From NCBI GenBank assembly GCA_964494655.1, contig CAZBRM010000005.1:1-40350 (forward strand): a stretch of DNA of 40,350 nucleotides, written 5' to 3'. Every line of letters begins with the position of its first letter. Position 1 is the first letter of the stretch. The notes beneath the pieces were generated by a model. That model had not been told where the DNA came from. It saw nothing but the letters and a program-made list of their open reading frames with translations, and made no database searches. Source of the DNA: JAHJQT01 sp964494655 (GTDB lineage Bacteria > Patescibacteriota > Minisyncoccia > Portnoybacterales > UBA2143). The position numbers and the translations under genes were made by a program. Below, one piece after another: positions 1 through 7,326 of this stretch.

Positions 1-1010
1 CCAGGGCTAAAAAAGTATTTTCTGCGAATTTTGCTAATGTTCAGCCGCATTCCGGATCACAGGCAAATCAAGCAGTATATTTTGCATTGCTTAAGCCAGG
101 AGATACTGTCCTGTCAATGAGAATTGATCAAGGCGGGCATTTATCTCATGGTTCTCCAGTAAATTTTTCTGGCTCTTTATATAACTTTATTTTTTACGGA
201 GTTGACAAGAAAACAGAACAAATAAATTTTGAACAAGTTAGAAAAATTGCTAAAAATAAAAAACCAAAATTAATTATTGCCGGAGCTTCAAGCTATCCTC
301 GCCAGATTGATTTTTCTGAATTTGGAAAAATAGCTAAAAAAACAGGATCTTATTTAATGGGCGATATTGCTCATATCGCCGGCTTAGTGGCGGCTAATTT
401 GCATCCGCATCCTTTTCCTTATTGTGATGTAGTGACGATGACTACTCACAAAACATTGCGCGGCGCTCGCGGAGGATTGATACTTTCAAAAGAAAAAGAA
501 ATAGCTGAAAAAATTGATAAAGCGATTTTTCCAGGATTACAGGGTGGTCCTTTGCAAAATGAAATTGCAGGCAAGGCAGTTGCCCTAAAAGAAGCTTTAC
601 AGAAAAAATTTGTTAATTATCAAAAACAAGTGATTAAAAACGCTAAAGTTTTAGCTGATATATTAAATAAAAATGGATTTGATCTGGCTTCCAATGGGAC
701 AGATAATCATCTTATTTTAATAAATTTAACCAGATTTAATCTTTCCGGCAAAAAAGTTCAAGAAGCGCTTGAATCAGCTAATATTTATGTTAATCGCAAT
801 GTAATTCCTTATGATAGACGATCTAAGTGGGAGACATCCGGTATTAGAATCGGTACGCCTGCTGTTACATCTAAAGGGTTGAAAGAAAAGGAAATGAAAC
901 AGATTGGATTTTGGATTATTAAAATTATTCAGAATATTAATAATCAAAAAGTTAAACGACAAATTAAAAAAGAGGTTATTAATTTGTCCAGAAAATTTCC
1001 TGTTTTATGA
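1..1010 (+). CDS. glyA: Serine hydroxymethyltransferase, 5' end outside the window
   Basis: PLP enzyme that interconverts serine and glycine while moving a one-carbon unit to tetrahydrofolate. The reading frame is open from base 3, and the first residues visible (NVQPHSGSQAN) belong to the conserved SHMT core, so roughly the first 80 residues lie outside the window; about 336 of the usual 410-420 remain. The PLP-lysine motif TTHKTLRGARGG is present, with the lysine codon at 450-452, followed by FPGLQGGP. The C-terminal small domain is complete (TSGIRIGTPAVTSKG). The stop overlaps the folD start by 4 bases (ATGA), so the two folate one-carbon genes are probably translated together. Identity is secure from sequence motifs. 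Confidence 0.95.
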   Translation, partial: RAKKVFSANFANVQPHSGSQANQAVYFALLKPGDTVLSMRIDQGGHLSHGSPVNFSGSLYNFIFYGVDKKTEQINFEQVRKIAKNKKPKLIIAGASSYPRQIDFSEFGKIAKKTGSYLMGDIAHIAGLVAANLHPHPFPYCDVVTMTTHKTLRGARGGLILSKEKEIAEKIDKAIFPGLQGGPLQNEIAGKAVALKEALQKKFVNYQKQVIKNAKVLADILNKNGFDLASNGTDNHLILINLTRFNLSGKKVQEALESANIYVNRNVIPYDRRSKWETSGIRIGTPAVTSKGLKEKEMKQIGFWIIKIIQNINNQKVKRQIKKEVINLSRKFPVL

Positions 1011-1465
1011 AAATTATTAACTGTCAGAAAATAGCTGATACAATATTAGAAGATTTGAGAAAAGAAATTAAAAAGCAAAATATTAAGCCGCGATTAGCTG
1101 TGATTCTTATTGGTGATAATTCAGTATCACATTTATATGTTAAAATAAAAGAGAAAACAGGACAGAGTGTAGGGGTTGAAATAGAAAAGCATTTTTTATC
1201 TGATAAAATAAAAGAACAAGAAATTGTAAATCTTGTTGATTCTTTAAATAAGGATAATAGAATAAATGGCATTTTAGTCCAATTACCATTGCCTCAAAAT
1301 TTCTCAGCTGATAGAATTATAAAAGAAATCAGTATTAAGAAAGATGTAGATGGTTTTTTGCCTGAAAGCAGATTTGATTCGCCTTTTATTTTGGCTATTT
1401 ACGAAGCCATTAGAGCAACAAACGAAAACTTAAAGAAAAAAGAAATAATTGCTTTAGTTAATTCT
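1007..1465 (+). CDS. folD: Bifunctional methylenetetrahydrofolate dehydrogenase/cyclohydrolase, 3' part lost in gap
   Basis: FolD oxidises 5,10-methylene-THF to methenyl-THF and hydrolyses it to 10-formyl-THF, continuing the folate route begun by GlyA just upstream. The N-terminal catalytic domain shows the YxxxK active-site pair (Y44, K48 in YVKIK), the GILVQLPLP motif near residue 95-103 and KDVDGF near residue 120. The frame runs into a 100-N gap after about 153 residues. The C-terminal Rossmann NADP-binding half (usual length about 285 residues) is therefore missing from the assembly rather than shown to be lost. An apparent continuation through the Ns into downstream sequence is an artefact, because the sequence after the gap is gatB in another frame. 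Confidence 0.92.
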
Positions 1466-1565
1466 NNNNNNNNNNNNNNNNNNNNNNNNNNNNNNNNNNN
1501 NNNNNNNNNNNNNNNNNNNNNNNNNNNNNNNNNNNNNNNNNNNNNNNNNNNNNNNNNNNNNNNNN
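1466..1565. other. Assembly gap, 100 N
   Basis: A run of exactly 100 N, the usual placeholder for a gap of unknown size. Left of it is the first half of folD, right of it the last two thirds of gatB. At least about 130 codons of folD and 150 of gatB are absent, so the true gap must be near 1 kb or more and could hold whole genes such as gatC or gatA. Confidence 0.97.
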
Positions 1566-2616
1566 TTGTTCCTTGGTTGATTTTAATCGCGCTGGGAGGC
1601 CATTAATGGAATTAGTTACTGAGCCGGATATCGTTTCCGGAGAAGAAGCAAGGCAATTTTGCGAAGAATTAAGATTAATTTTCCGTTATTTAGATGTTTC
1701 AGATGCTAATATGGAAAAAGGACAAATGCGCTGTGAAGTTAATATTTCCTTAAGGTCAAATAAAAAAGAATTAGGTACTAAAGTAGAAATAAAAAATCTC
1801 AATTCTTTCCGAGCTGTTGAGCGTTCTGTGAATTACGAAATTAAAAGACAGGCGGATTTGCTTGATTCCGGAGATAAAGTTATTCAAGAAACAAGAGGTT
1901 GGGATGAAAATAAGCAAATAACTTTTTCTCAGCGTACAAAAGAAGAAGCGCAGGATTATCGTTATTTTCCTGAACCGGATTTGCCTCCGTTGACTAATAT
2001 GTCTAATATTAGCGCTAAAATTTCTTCCGAACTTATTGAATTGCCTCAAGCAAAGAGAGAAAGGTTTCTTAATGAATATAAATTACCTCAATCAGATATA
2101 GATGTTCTGGTCAGTAATAAAAATTTAGCTGATTATTTTGAACAGGTAATTTCTGAATTAAAAACATGGTTAAAAATAAAGTCCATTGATAATAAGCAGG
2201 CGCTTGTTAAATTGACTGTTAATTATTTGTTAACTGAATTACAAAAAATGCTTATTGATAATGATTTAAAAATAGAAAATTGTAAAATCAGTCCTGAAAA
2301 TTTTGCTGAATTTATAACTTTAATTGAACAGAAGGAGATTTCAAGTTCAGCTGCCCAGACAGTTTTAAGGGAAATGCTTAAAACAGGAGCGGATCCTTCT
2401 AATATTATAGATGACAAAAATTTAAAACAAGTGAGCGATGAAGATGCTTTGTCTAAAATAGTCAAACAGGTTGTTAGTGATAATCAGAAGCCAGTTAAGG
2501 ATTATAAATCAGGCAAGGAAAATGCTTTGCAGTTTTTAGTTGGTAAAGTTATGGCTGCAAGCAAGGGGCAGGCAAATCCTGAAATAGTTAGAAAACTTTT
2601 AAAAGAAAATCTTTAA
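1566..2616 (+). CDS. gatB: Asp-tRNA(Asn)/Glu-tRNA(Gln) amidotransferase subunit B, 5' part lost in gap
   Basis: GatB is the tRNA-binding, transamidating subunit of GatCAB, which converts Glu-tRNA(Gln) and Asp-tRNA(Asn) to the amidated forms. The frame is already open at the gap edge with SLVDFNRAGRPLMELVTEPD, which lies about 150 residues into a normal GatB (about 480 residues). About 349 residues remain. Visible landmarks are KVEIKNLNSFRAVERSV, DYRYFPEPDLPPL and the C-terminal YqeY-like tail that binds the tRNA elbow (LVGKVMAASKGQANPEIV). The TTG at 1573 is an internal leucine codon, not a start. The 3' end overlaps the convergent miaA by 29 bases. Confidence 0.94.
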
Positions 2617-3487
2617 CAAATTTTTCAGCTTCAGAATAATTTTTAATCCAGCTTATTCTTTTATCGCGCTTAAACCAGGTCATTTGCCTTTTAGCATATT
2701 GGCGCGTATGTATTTTTATTAATTCTTCGGCTTGTTTTAAAGTAATTTTATTATTTAAATAAGAAATAATTTCCTTATATCCGATTCCGCTCATTGAATA
2801 CGGTTTGCTGCCGTATTTTTTTAATAGTTTTTTATTTTCTTCAATTAATCCGTTTTTAATCATTTTTTCAGTTCTTTGGCTTATTTTTTGTTCTAGATTT
2901 TTTGTATCTAATTTAAGGCCAATTTGTAAAATATTAAAAATCGGTTTATCTTTTTTTCTTTGTTTTGAAAAAAGTTTTTTAGTTAATAAACAAATTTCTA
3001 AAGCTCTAATTAATCTTCTTTTGTTTTTCAGATCAATAATTTTTAATGCTTTAGGATCTAGTTTTTTTAATTTATTAATTAATTCTTGATTAGTTAATTT
3101 TTCTAATTTATTCCGCAATTTTTTATTTGGTTTAGTTTCCGGAATTTTTAAATTATCAACAATTGACTGGATATATAATCCAGTTCCTCCTGCTAAAAAT
3201 GGAAGCTTGTTTCTTTTTTGAATATCTTTAATAATTTTTAATGATTTTTTTTGAAATTGAGCTAAGGTGAAATCTTTATTTGGCTTGACAATGTTAATCA
3301 TATAATGGGGAATGCCAAACATTTCCTTTTTTGTTACTTTAGCGGTTCCAATGTCCATTTCCTTGTATACCTGCCTAGAATCAGCCGAAATAATTTCTCC
3401 TTTAAATTTTTTAGCAAGCTTAACAGCCAGGTCTGATTTGCCTGAAGCTGTTGGTCCTAAAATAATGATTAATTTATTATTTTTCAT
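2588..3487 (-). CDS. miaA: tRNA dimethylallyltransferase
   Basis: MiaA transfers the dimethylallyl group to N6 of A37 in tRNAs that read UNN codons; MiaB, encoded nearby on the same strand, then adds the 2-methylthio group. The 299-residue length is normal. The P-loop GPTASGKS lies at residues 11-18, then DSRQVYKEMDIGTAK (catalytic Asp36), AGGTGLYIQS, SGIGYKEI and the C-terminal RQYAKRQMTWFKRD. The ATG start at 3487 puts the P-loop at the usual distance from the N-terminus. Its last 29 bases overlap the 3' end of gatB on the other strand, an unusual tail-to-tail overlap typical of compact genomes. No clear promoter was recognised upstream; palindromic element A begins 12 bases before the start. 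Confidence 0.95.
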   Translation of the reverse strand: MKNNKLIIILGPTASGKSDLAVKLAKKFKGEIISADSRQVYKEMDIGTAKVTKKEMFGIPHYMINIVKPNKDFTLAQFQKKSLKIIKDIQKRNKLPFLAGGTGLYIQSIVDNLKIPETKPNKKLRNKLEKLTNQELINKLKKLDPKALKIIDLKNKRRLIRALEICLLTKKLFSKQRKKDKPIFNILQIGLKLDTKNLEQKISQRTEKMIKNGLIEENKKLLKKYGSKPYSMSGIGYKEIISYLNNKITLKQAEELIKIHTRQYAKRQMTWFKRDKRISWIKNYSEAEKFVKDFLLKVF

Positions 3488-3498
3488 GATTGTTTAAA

Positions 3499-3540
3499 TT
3501 TGGGAGCAGTCCCTCGACTTTGTCGGGGGCTGCCCCCAAA
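3499..3540. repeat. Palindromic element A (GC-rich hairpin family)
   Basis: A 42-base near-perfect hairpin in AT-rich surroundings. The outer arm TTTGGGAGCAG pairs with CTGCCCCCAAA (one A/C mismatch); after a bulged T the inner arm CCCTCGAC pairs with GTCGGGGG around a TTT loop. The core GCAGTCCCTCGACTTTGTCG is repeated exactly in element B (11105-11140), and the outer design recurs in element C (15842-15875), which lies inside a gene. It has no T-run, so it is not a standard terminator. It looks like a dispersed REP/MITE-like palindrome. Confidence 0.8.
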
Positions 3541-3542
3541 CA

Positions 3543-3570
3543 TTGACAAAATACTACAGATGTGTATTAT
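3543..3570 (+). promoter_or_regulatory. Consensus promoter of a small transcription unit
   Basis: TTGACA at 3543-3548, a 16-base spacer and TATTAT at 3565-3570, predicting a start near 3577. It faces the short ORF at 3622 and the terminator at 3803-3840. Confidence 0.7.
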
Positions 3571-3621
3571 GAAGATAATAGTAATTGTTCTTTAATTCAA
3601 TATAAAGGAGGTGGTGAAAAT

Positions 3622-3678
3622 ATGGATGTGCGAACAAAAAACCTGATTAAATTAAACTCATTTTATGTCAACGCCTGA
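3622..3678 (+). CDS. Possible 18-residue peptide with a perfect Shine-Dalgarno
   Basis: The reading frame ATG to TGA encodes MDVRTKNLIKLNSFYVNA. It is preceded at 3605-3614 by AAAGGAGGTG, a ten-base perfect complement to the usual 16S 3' tail and far stronger than any other ribosome-binding site seen in this window. A second 18-codon ORF (3697-3753, MKIPRGNAMKAEYNSGFT) follows with a GGGG-type upstream sequence. Neither peptide has a recognisable family. The promoter and terminator around them support transcription; translation is supported only by the Shine-Dalgarno. Alternatively the purine-rich stretch could serve an RNA-level role such as capturing ribosomes. Confidence 0.4.
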   Translation: MDVRTKNLIKLNSFYVNA

Positions 3679-3802
3679 TCCGGCTCGGCCCAGGGGATGA
3701 AAATCCCGAGAGGAAATGCCATGAAAGCGGAATACAATTCAGGATTCACTTAGTTAGTAAAATTATTTCATCTCACATTCACTACATATCCTCCATGCTT
3801 AT

Positions 3803-3840
3803 CCCCAGACGATCAACGTATATCGTCTGGGGTTTTATTT
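3803..3840 (+). terminator. Rho-independent terminator
   Basis: CCCCAGACGAT (3803-3813) pairs perfectly with ATCGTCTGGGG (3822-3832) around an 8-base loop and is followed by TTTTATTT. It ends the small unit that begins near 3577. Confidence 0.85.
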
Positions 3841-3853
3841 TACTCGAATACTC

Positions 3854-3919
3854 GAGGTCTGGCCTCAAAAGCAGTAACCTTTATTTCATAAAAGGTTGCT
3901 ACTTTTGAGGCCAGACCTC
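3854..3919. repeat. Perfect 18-bp inverted repeat
   Basis: GAGGTCTGGCCTCAAAAG at 3854-3871 is the exact reverse complement of 3902-3919. A second internal stem AACCTTT/AAAGGTT lies inside, so the whole 66 bases fold into one long hairpin. It ends 9 bases before the miaB stop codon. Neither side carries a clear T-run, so it is more like a palindromic mobile element than a terminator, although it could still block readthrough between the converging units. Confidence 0.75.
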
Positions 3920-3928
3920 TCAATAATC

Positions 3929-4930
3929 TTAATATTTTATCAAATCTAAAATAACTCTTTTTCTTCTCTTTTTTTCATCAGCAGGAATATCATCTTTTAA
4001 TTTAGAAGCAACCGTTCCAAATCTAGGAGAATAAATAGCCGTATAAATCTGTTTAAAATTCATTTTTTTAACTAATTTAACTGTATTTTCAAACTGCTTT
4101 TTTGTTTCTCCTGGAAAACCGACAATAATATCAGTTGATATTGTTGCTCTCGGAATCGCTTTATAGATTTTTTTTATTAATTTCTTATAATCTCCAACCG
4201 TATATCCGCGATTCATCTTTTTAAGAATTGTATTATCTCCAGACTGAATTGGCAAATGAATTTCTTTAGAGATTTTTTTATTTTCGGCAATTGTTTTAAT
4301 TAATTCGTTAGACATATCTTTGGGATGGGAAGTCATGAATTTAATTTTAAATTTGCCTTGAATTTGCGAGATTGACTTTAAAAGCTGTGGAAAGCCAAAT
4401 TCATAACTATTCACGTTTTGTCCAAGCAAAGTAATTTCTTCATATCTTTTTTTAATAAGTTTTTTAATTTCTTTAATAATCTCATCAGCTGGTCTGGATT
4501 TCTCTCGACCTCTTGTATATGGAACAGCGCAATAGGAACAGAAGTTGTTACAGCCGGTCATAATAGGAACAAAAGCATATTGAAGCAACTTACCCTGTCT
4601 GGTGCGAGGTAAATATTTTGTTTCTGCTTTAAAGCTAATAATAGGTGATATTTCATCAACTTGTTCTTTAAATTGTTTTTTGTCTTTTTGCAGAATACAT
4701 CCGGTTAAAACTATTTTTGCCTTAGAATTAATAGAGCGTATTTTTTTTATTTTACTATAAACTCTATCTATTGCCGATTGTCTTACAGAACAGATATTAA
4801 TCACTATTAAATCAGCTGTTTCTATTTTTTCAGCAAATTTATAATTCTTGTTTTCCAACTTGGCGGCCAGCCGTTCTGAATCAGATTCGTTCATCTGACA
4901 GCCATAAGTGATAATATGGTATTTTTTCAT
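3929..4930 (-). CDS. miaB: tRNA-2-methylthio-N6-dimethylallyladenosine synthase (MiaB-type methylthiotransferase), short form
   Basis: Radical-SAM methylthiotransferase that adds a methylthio group to i6A37 made by MiaA. The N-terminal cluster cysteines are in YGCQMN, NICSVRQSA and LTGCILQ; the radical-SAM CxxxCxxC is in TGCNNFCSYCAVPYTRGR; SGDNTILKKMNRGYT and the P-x-F-G-T-x-A segment follow. I place the start at 4930 (MKKYHIITYGC), because an upstream in-frame start at 4975 would add 15 unrelated residues and reach the divergent gene. The product is then 333 residues, against about 430-470 for the family. The protein stops just after DDIPADEKKRRKR, where the C-terminal TRAM RNA-binding domain should begin, and the segment between the two cluster regions is also short. 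A perfect palindrome begins 9 bases past the stop. Other MiaB-like enzymes (MtaB, RimO) fit less well. Confidence 0.85.
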   Translation of the reverse strand: MKKYHIITYGCQMNESDSERLAAKLENKNYKFAEKIETADLIVINICSVRQSAIDRVYSKIKKIRSINSKAKIVLTGCILQKDKKQFKEQVDEISPIISFKAETKYLPRTRQGKLLQYAFVPIMTGCNNFCSYCAVPYTRGREKSRPADEIIKEIKKLIKKRYEEITLLGQNVNSYEFGFPQLLKSISQIQGKFKIKFMTSHPKDMSNELIKTIAENKKISKEIHLPIQSGDNTILKKMNRGYTVGDYKKLIKKIYKAIPRATISTDIIVGFPGETKKQFENTVKLVKKMNFKQIYTAIYSPRFGTVASKLKDDIPADEKKRRKRVILDLIKY

Positions 4931-4938
4931 ATTATATT

Positions 4939-4967
4939 TTGTATCATATCTAAAAATATTGTATAAT
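4939..4967 (+). promoter_or_regulatory. Promoter placed for a leaderless mRNA
   Basis: TTGTAT at 4939-4944, a 17-base spacer and perfect TATAAT at 4962-4967, ending 8 bases before the ATG at 4976. Transcription would start at or next to the start codon. The 45-base space to the divergent miaB start must also hold the miaB promoter (TATGAT on the minus strand, 12 bases before its ATG). Confidence 0.6.
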
Positions 4968-4975
4968 ACAAGCAT

Positions 4976-5710
4976 ATGGAAAAAGTTTATTTATCAGTAA
5001 TTATACCTGCCTATAACGAAGAAAAGCGCATAAGCAATACATTGCTTGATATCGATAAGTATTTAAGCGAGCAAGATTATTCTTATGAGATTATTGTTGT
5101 CAGTGATGGTTCAAAAGATAAAACAGCTGCCATAGTTAAAAAATTTTCAGATTTAATTAAGAATTTAAGATTGATTGATAATAAAAACAATCATGGGAAA
5201 GGCTGGGTTGTCAGACAGGGCATGTTGGAGGCAAAAGGACAGTACCGTCTTTTTATGGACGCTGACAATGCAACAACAATAGATCATTTTAAAAAAATGA
5301 TTCCTCTTTTTAAACAAGGTTTTGAGGTAATCATTGGTTCTCGTGATAAAAAAGACGCTCAGGGCGCGAAACAAGCAGTGCCACAGTCATTTTTGAAAAG
5401 ACAAATAGGTAATTTGGGCAATATTTTAATTCAATTATTTGCTGTTTCAGGTATTTGGGATACGCAATGCGGATTTAAAGCTTTTACCAACAAGGCAACC
5501 GATGATATTTTTAAAAGATGTCTGATTGATAGGTGGGGTTTTGATATTGAAACGTTAGCAATTGCTAGAAAGCTTGATTATAAGATAGGAATAATTCCTG
5601 TAAATTGGGTTAATGATCCTGATAGCAAAGTTAGTTTAAAAGGGTATCTTAATACTTTTCGCGAATTGTTTAAAATTAAATGGAATTTAATTATTCATAA
5701 ATATGATTAA
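4976..5710 (+). CDS. Family 2 glycosyltransferase, dolichyl-phosphate glucosyltransferase (ALG5/DPM1)-like
   Basis: A GT-A fold enzyme that probably moves a hexose from a nucleotide sugar to a polyprenyl phosphate at the inner membrane face. Seen: SVIIPAYNEEKRI at residues 7-19, VSDGSKDKT, NHGKGWVVRQGM, the metal-binding DAD in MDADNATT near residue 96, GSRDKKDAQG, and the ALG5-type DTQCGFKAF and RWGFDIETLAIARKLDYKI motifs. The 244-residue length fits the single-domain ALG5 group, without C-terminal membrane helices. It has no Shine-Dalgarno; a TATAAT box 8 bases upstream suggests a leaderless message. The stop overlaps the start of the galT-like gene by 8 bases, coupling lipid-linked sugar transfer to sugar-nucleotide metabolism. 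Acceptor and sugar are inferred. Confidence 0.85.
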   Translation: MEKVYLSVIIPAYNEEKRISNTLLDIDKYLSEQDYSYEIIVVSDGSKDKTAAIVKKFSDLIKNLRLIDNKNNHGKGWVVRQGMLEAKGQYRLFMDADNATTIDHFKKMIPLFKQGFEVIIGSRDKKDAQGAKQAVPQSFLKRQIGNLGNILIQLFAVSGIWDTQCGFKAFTNKATDDIFKRCLIDRWGFDIETLAIARKLDYKIGIIPVNWVNDPDSKVSLKGYLNTFRELFKIKWNLIIHKYD

Positions 5711-6698
5711 AAAAAAATCTCCTTCTGAATTAAGAATGGATTTAGTTTCTAACGATTGGGTCATTATCGCGACTGATCGTTCGCATCGCCCAAAAACTTT
5801 TTCTGAAAATAGTAAAAAGAAAAAAATTAATTCCAAAAAAAATTGTCCTTTTTGTAATAAAGAAAATATTAAAGAGAAAATAGCAAGAAGAGATAAAGAA
5901 GATGGTTCTTGGTTTGTTATTTCAATTCCGAATAAATATCCGGCTCTTTTAGCGAGCAATGAACTGAAAGAAAGAAAACAAGGTCCCAATAGAATAATGG
6001 ACGGTGTTGGATATCATGAAGTTGTTATTACATCTGACCATGAAAGACAAATGGCACAATTTACACCAAAGGAAATGGAAATGGTTGTTGATTTATATCA
6101 ATCAAGATATTTGGATTTAATAGATAAGAAATTTATCAAATATGTTTCTATTTTTCATAATCACGGTAAAAAAGCAGGCGCTTCAGTAGTTCATCCTCAT
6201 TCTCAAATAATGGCTATTCCAATTATAGATCCTGACTTAAGAGGAAGTCTGGAAGGAGCAGAATCGTTTTACAGAAGCCAGGGCAAATGTGTTTATTGCA
6301 AAATGATTGAATGGGACATAAAAAATAAGCAAAGAATTGTTTATGAAAATGAAAAATTTGTTGTTCTTTGCCCTTTTGCTTCGCAAGTTGCTTTTGAGAC
6401 AAGAATTTATCCAAAAGAGCATCAGCCCCATTTTGAAAAAATGACTGAGAATGATAAGATTTTTTTTGCCGATGCTTTGCAAAAAGCGCTTAATAAGATT
6501 TATAAAGCGCTGAATAATCCTCCTTATAACTTCTATATTCATACGGCTCCCTCAAGCGAGGAAAGTCATGATAATTATCATTGGCATTTGAATATTCTTC
6601 CAAAAACGTCAAACTGGGCTGGTTTTGAACTTGGAGCAGGTATAGAGATAAGCACGATTGAACCGGAAAAAGCAGCAGAGTTTTTAAGAAAACAATAA
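5703..6698 (+). CDS. galT: Galactose-1-phosphate uridylyltransferase-like nucleotidyltransferase (HIT superfamily)
   Basis: The GalT family exchanges a sugar phosphate with the nucleotide of UDP-glucose through a histidine-nucleotide intermediate. Seen: LRMDLVSNDWVIIATDRSHRP at the N-terminus, zinc-site CPFC near residue 54, GYHEVVITSDHE, the active-site HPHSQ with IFHNHGKKAGAS before it, a second pair CVYCKM, and YHWHLNILPK in the C-terminal half. At 331 residues it is near normal. The active site reads HPHSQ instead of the HPHGQ of classical GalT, a variant I associate with the ADP-glucose phosphorylase-like and archaeal/bacterial branch, so the true substrate is uncertain. It overlaps the glycosyltransferase upstream by 8 bases and is followed after 4 bases by the DedA gene. 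Confidence 0.85.
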   Translation: MIKKKSPSELRMDLVSNDWVIIATDRSHRPKTFSENSKKKKINSKKNCPFCNKENIKEKIARRDKEDGSWFVISIPNKYPALLASNELKERKQGPNRIMDGVGYHEVVITSDHERQMAQFTPKEMEMVVDLYQSRYLDLIDKKFIKYVSIFHNHGKKAGASVVHPHSQIMAIPIIDPDLRGSLEGAESFYRSQGKCVYCKMIEWDIKNKQRIVYENEKFVVLCPFASQVAFETRIYPKEHQPHFEKMTENDKIFFADALQKALNKIYKALNNPPYNFYIHTAPSSEESHDNYHWHLNILPKTSNWAGFELGAGIEISTIEPEKAAEFLRKQ

Positions 6699-6702
6699 GA
6701 AC

Positions 6703-7326
6703 ATGGAATTTATTTTTGGAACAATTATTAATTGGGGATTAAATTTAATTTCAGAAATAGGATACTTAGGAATAACTTTATTAATGGCTGTTGAAAGCTC
6801 TTTTATTCCGTTTCCTTCTGAAATTATTATTCCTCCGGCAGCTTATCTGGCTCAGCAGGGAGAAATGAATATTTTTTTTGTTATTCTTGCTGGAATAATC
6901 GGAAGCTTATTAGGGGCACTAGTAAATTATTTTTTAGCTTATACATTAGGAAGAAAGGTTGTTTATTCTTTGGCTAATTACAAGATATTTAGATTTTTAT
7001 TAATAAACAAAGAAAAAGTAATTAAGGCAGAAGGATACTTTTTAAAGTATGGAAATTTTTCTACACTTATGGGAAGATTTATTCCTGCAGTAAGACAGTT
7101 AATTTCTATTCCAGCTGGATTTTCCAAGATGAATCTTAAAAATTTTATATTTTATACTTTTATAGGTTCTAGTATTTGGGTTGTTGTTTTGGCTGTTTTG
7201 GGTTATGTCTTCGGTTCAAATAAAGAACTAATTGCTGAATATTATGGATATCTTTCTATATTTTTTATCGCTTTATCAATAATTTTGATAATAGGTGTAA
7301 TTATAAAAAAGAAAATAAAAAAATGA
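6703..7326 (+). CDS. DedA family membrane protein
   Basis: A DedA/SNARE-associated (VTT domain) integral membrane protein. Members of this family flip or recycle polyprenyl phosphates and phospholipids and support envelope function. It has 207 residues with hydrophobic segments near 15-35, 53-80, 133-155 and 173-200. Family hallmarks are the amphipathic ESSFIPFPSEIIIPPAAYLA, the GSLLGALVNYFLAYTLGRK segment and the GRFIPAVRQLISIPAGFSKM motif containing the conserved arginines. It sits between a polyprenyl-linked sugar transferase/GalT pair and glycolytic genes, and overlaps tpiA by 4 bases. A role in undecaprenyl-phosphate recycling fits the context but is inference. Confidence 0.9.
   Translation: MEFIFGTIINWGLNLISEIGYLGITLLMAVESSFIPFPSEIIIPPAAYLAQQGEMNIFFVILAGIIGSLLGALVNYFLAYTLGRKVVYSLANYKIFRFLLINKEKVIKAEGYFLKYGNFSTLMGRFIPAVRQLISIPAGFSKMNLKNFIFYTFIGSSIWVVVLAVLGYVFGSNKELIAEYYGYLSIFFIALSIILIIGVIIKKKIKK

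Larger units (their letters stand above)
3577..3840 (+). ncRNA. Candidate structured small transcript carrying one or two mini-ORFs
   Basis: The region between a consensus promoter and a strong terminator forms a self-contained unit of about 260 nt that belongs to neither flanking gene (both are on the other strand). Besides two 18-codon ORFs it holds a GGGAT-GAAA-ATCCC tetraloop hairpin at 3694-3706. CCTCC at 3790-3794 could pair with the GGAGG of the Shine-Dalgarno at 3607-3611 and hide it. It does not match tmRNA, SRP RNA, 6S RNA or a riboswitch class known to me. Function unknown; it could be a peptide mRNA with a long 3' region, a dual-function RNA or a regulatory RNA. Confidence 0.45.

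Noticed and set aside
1007..1606. A 199-residue ORF running from folD through the N gap
   Set aside because: The part after the gap is gatB read in the wrong frame; the ORF is an artefact of the N run.
2805..3089. Plus-strand ORF of 94 residues over miaA
   Set aside because: It is the antisense shadow of miaA; its F/L/S-rich translation reflects AT-rich lysine codons on the other strand.
3577..3840. tmRNA, 6S RNA or a named riboswitch for the 3.6-kb unit
   Set aside because: No tRNA-like ends with TTCRANNC, no long open-bubble duplex of 6S type, and no riboswitch core known to me could be matched.
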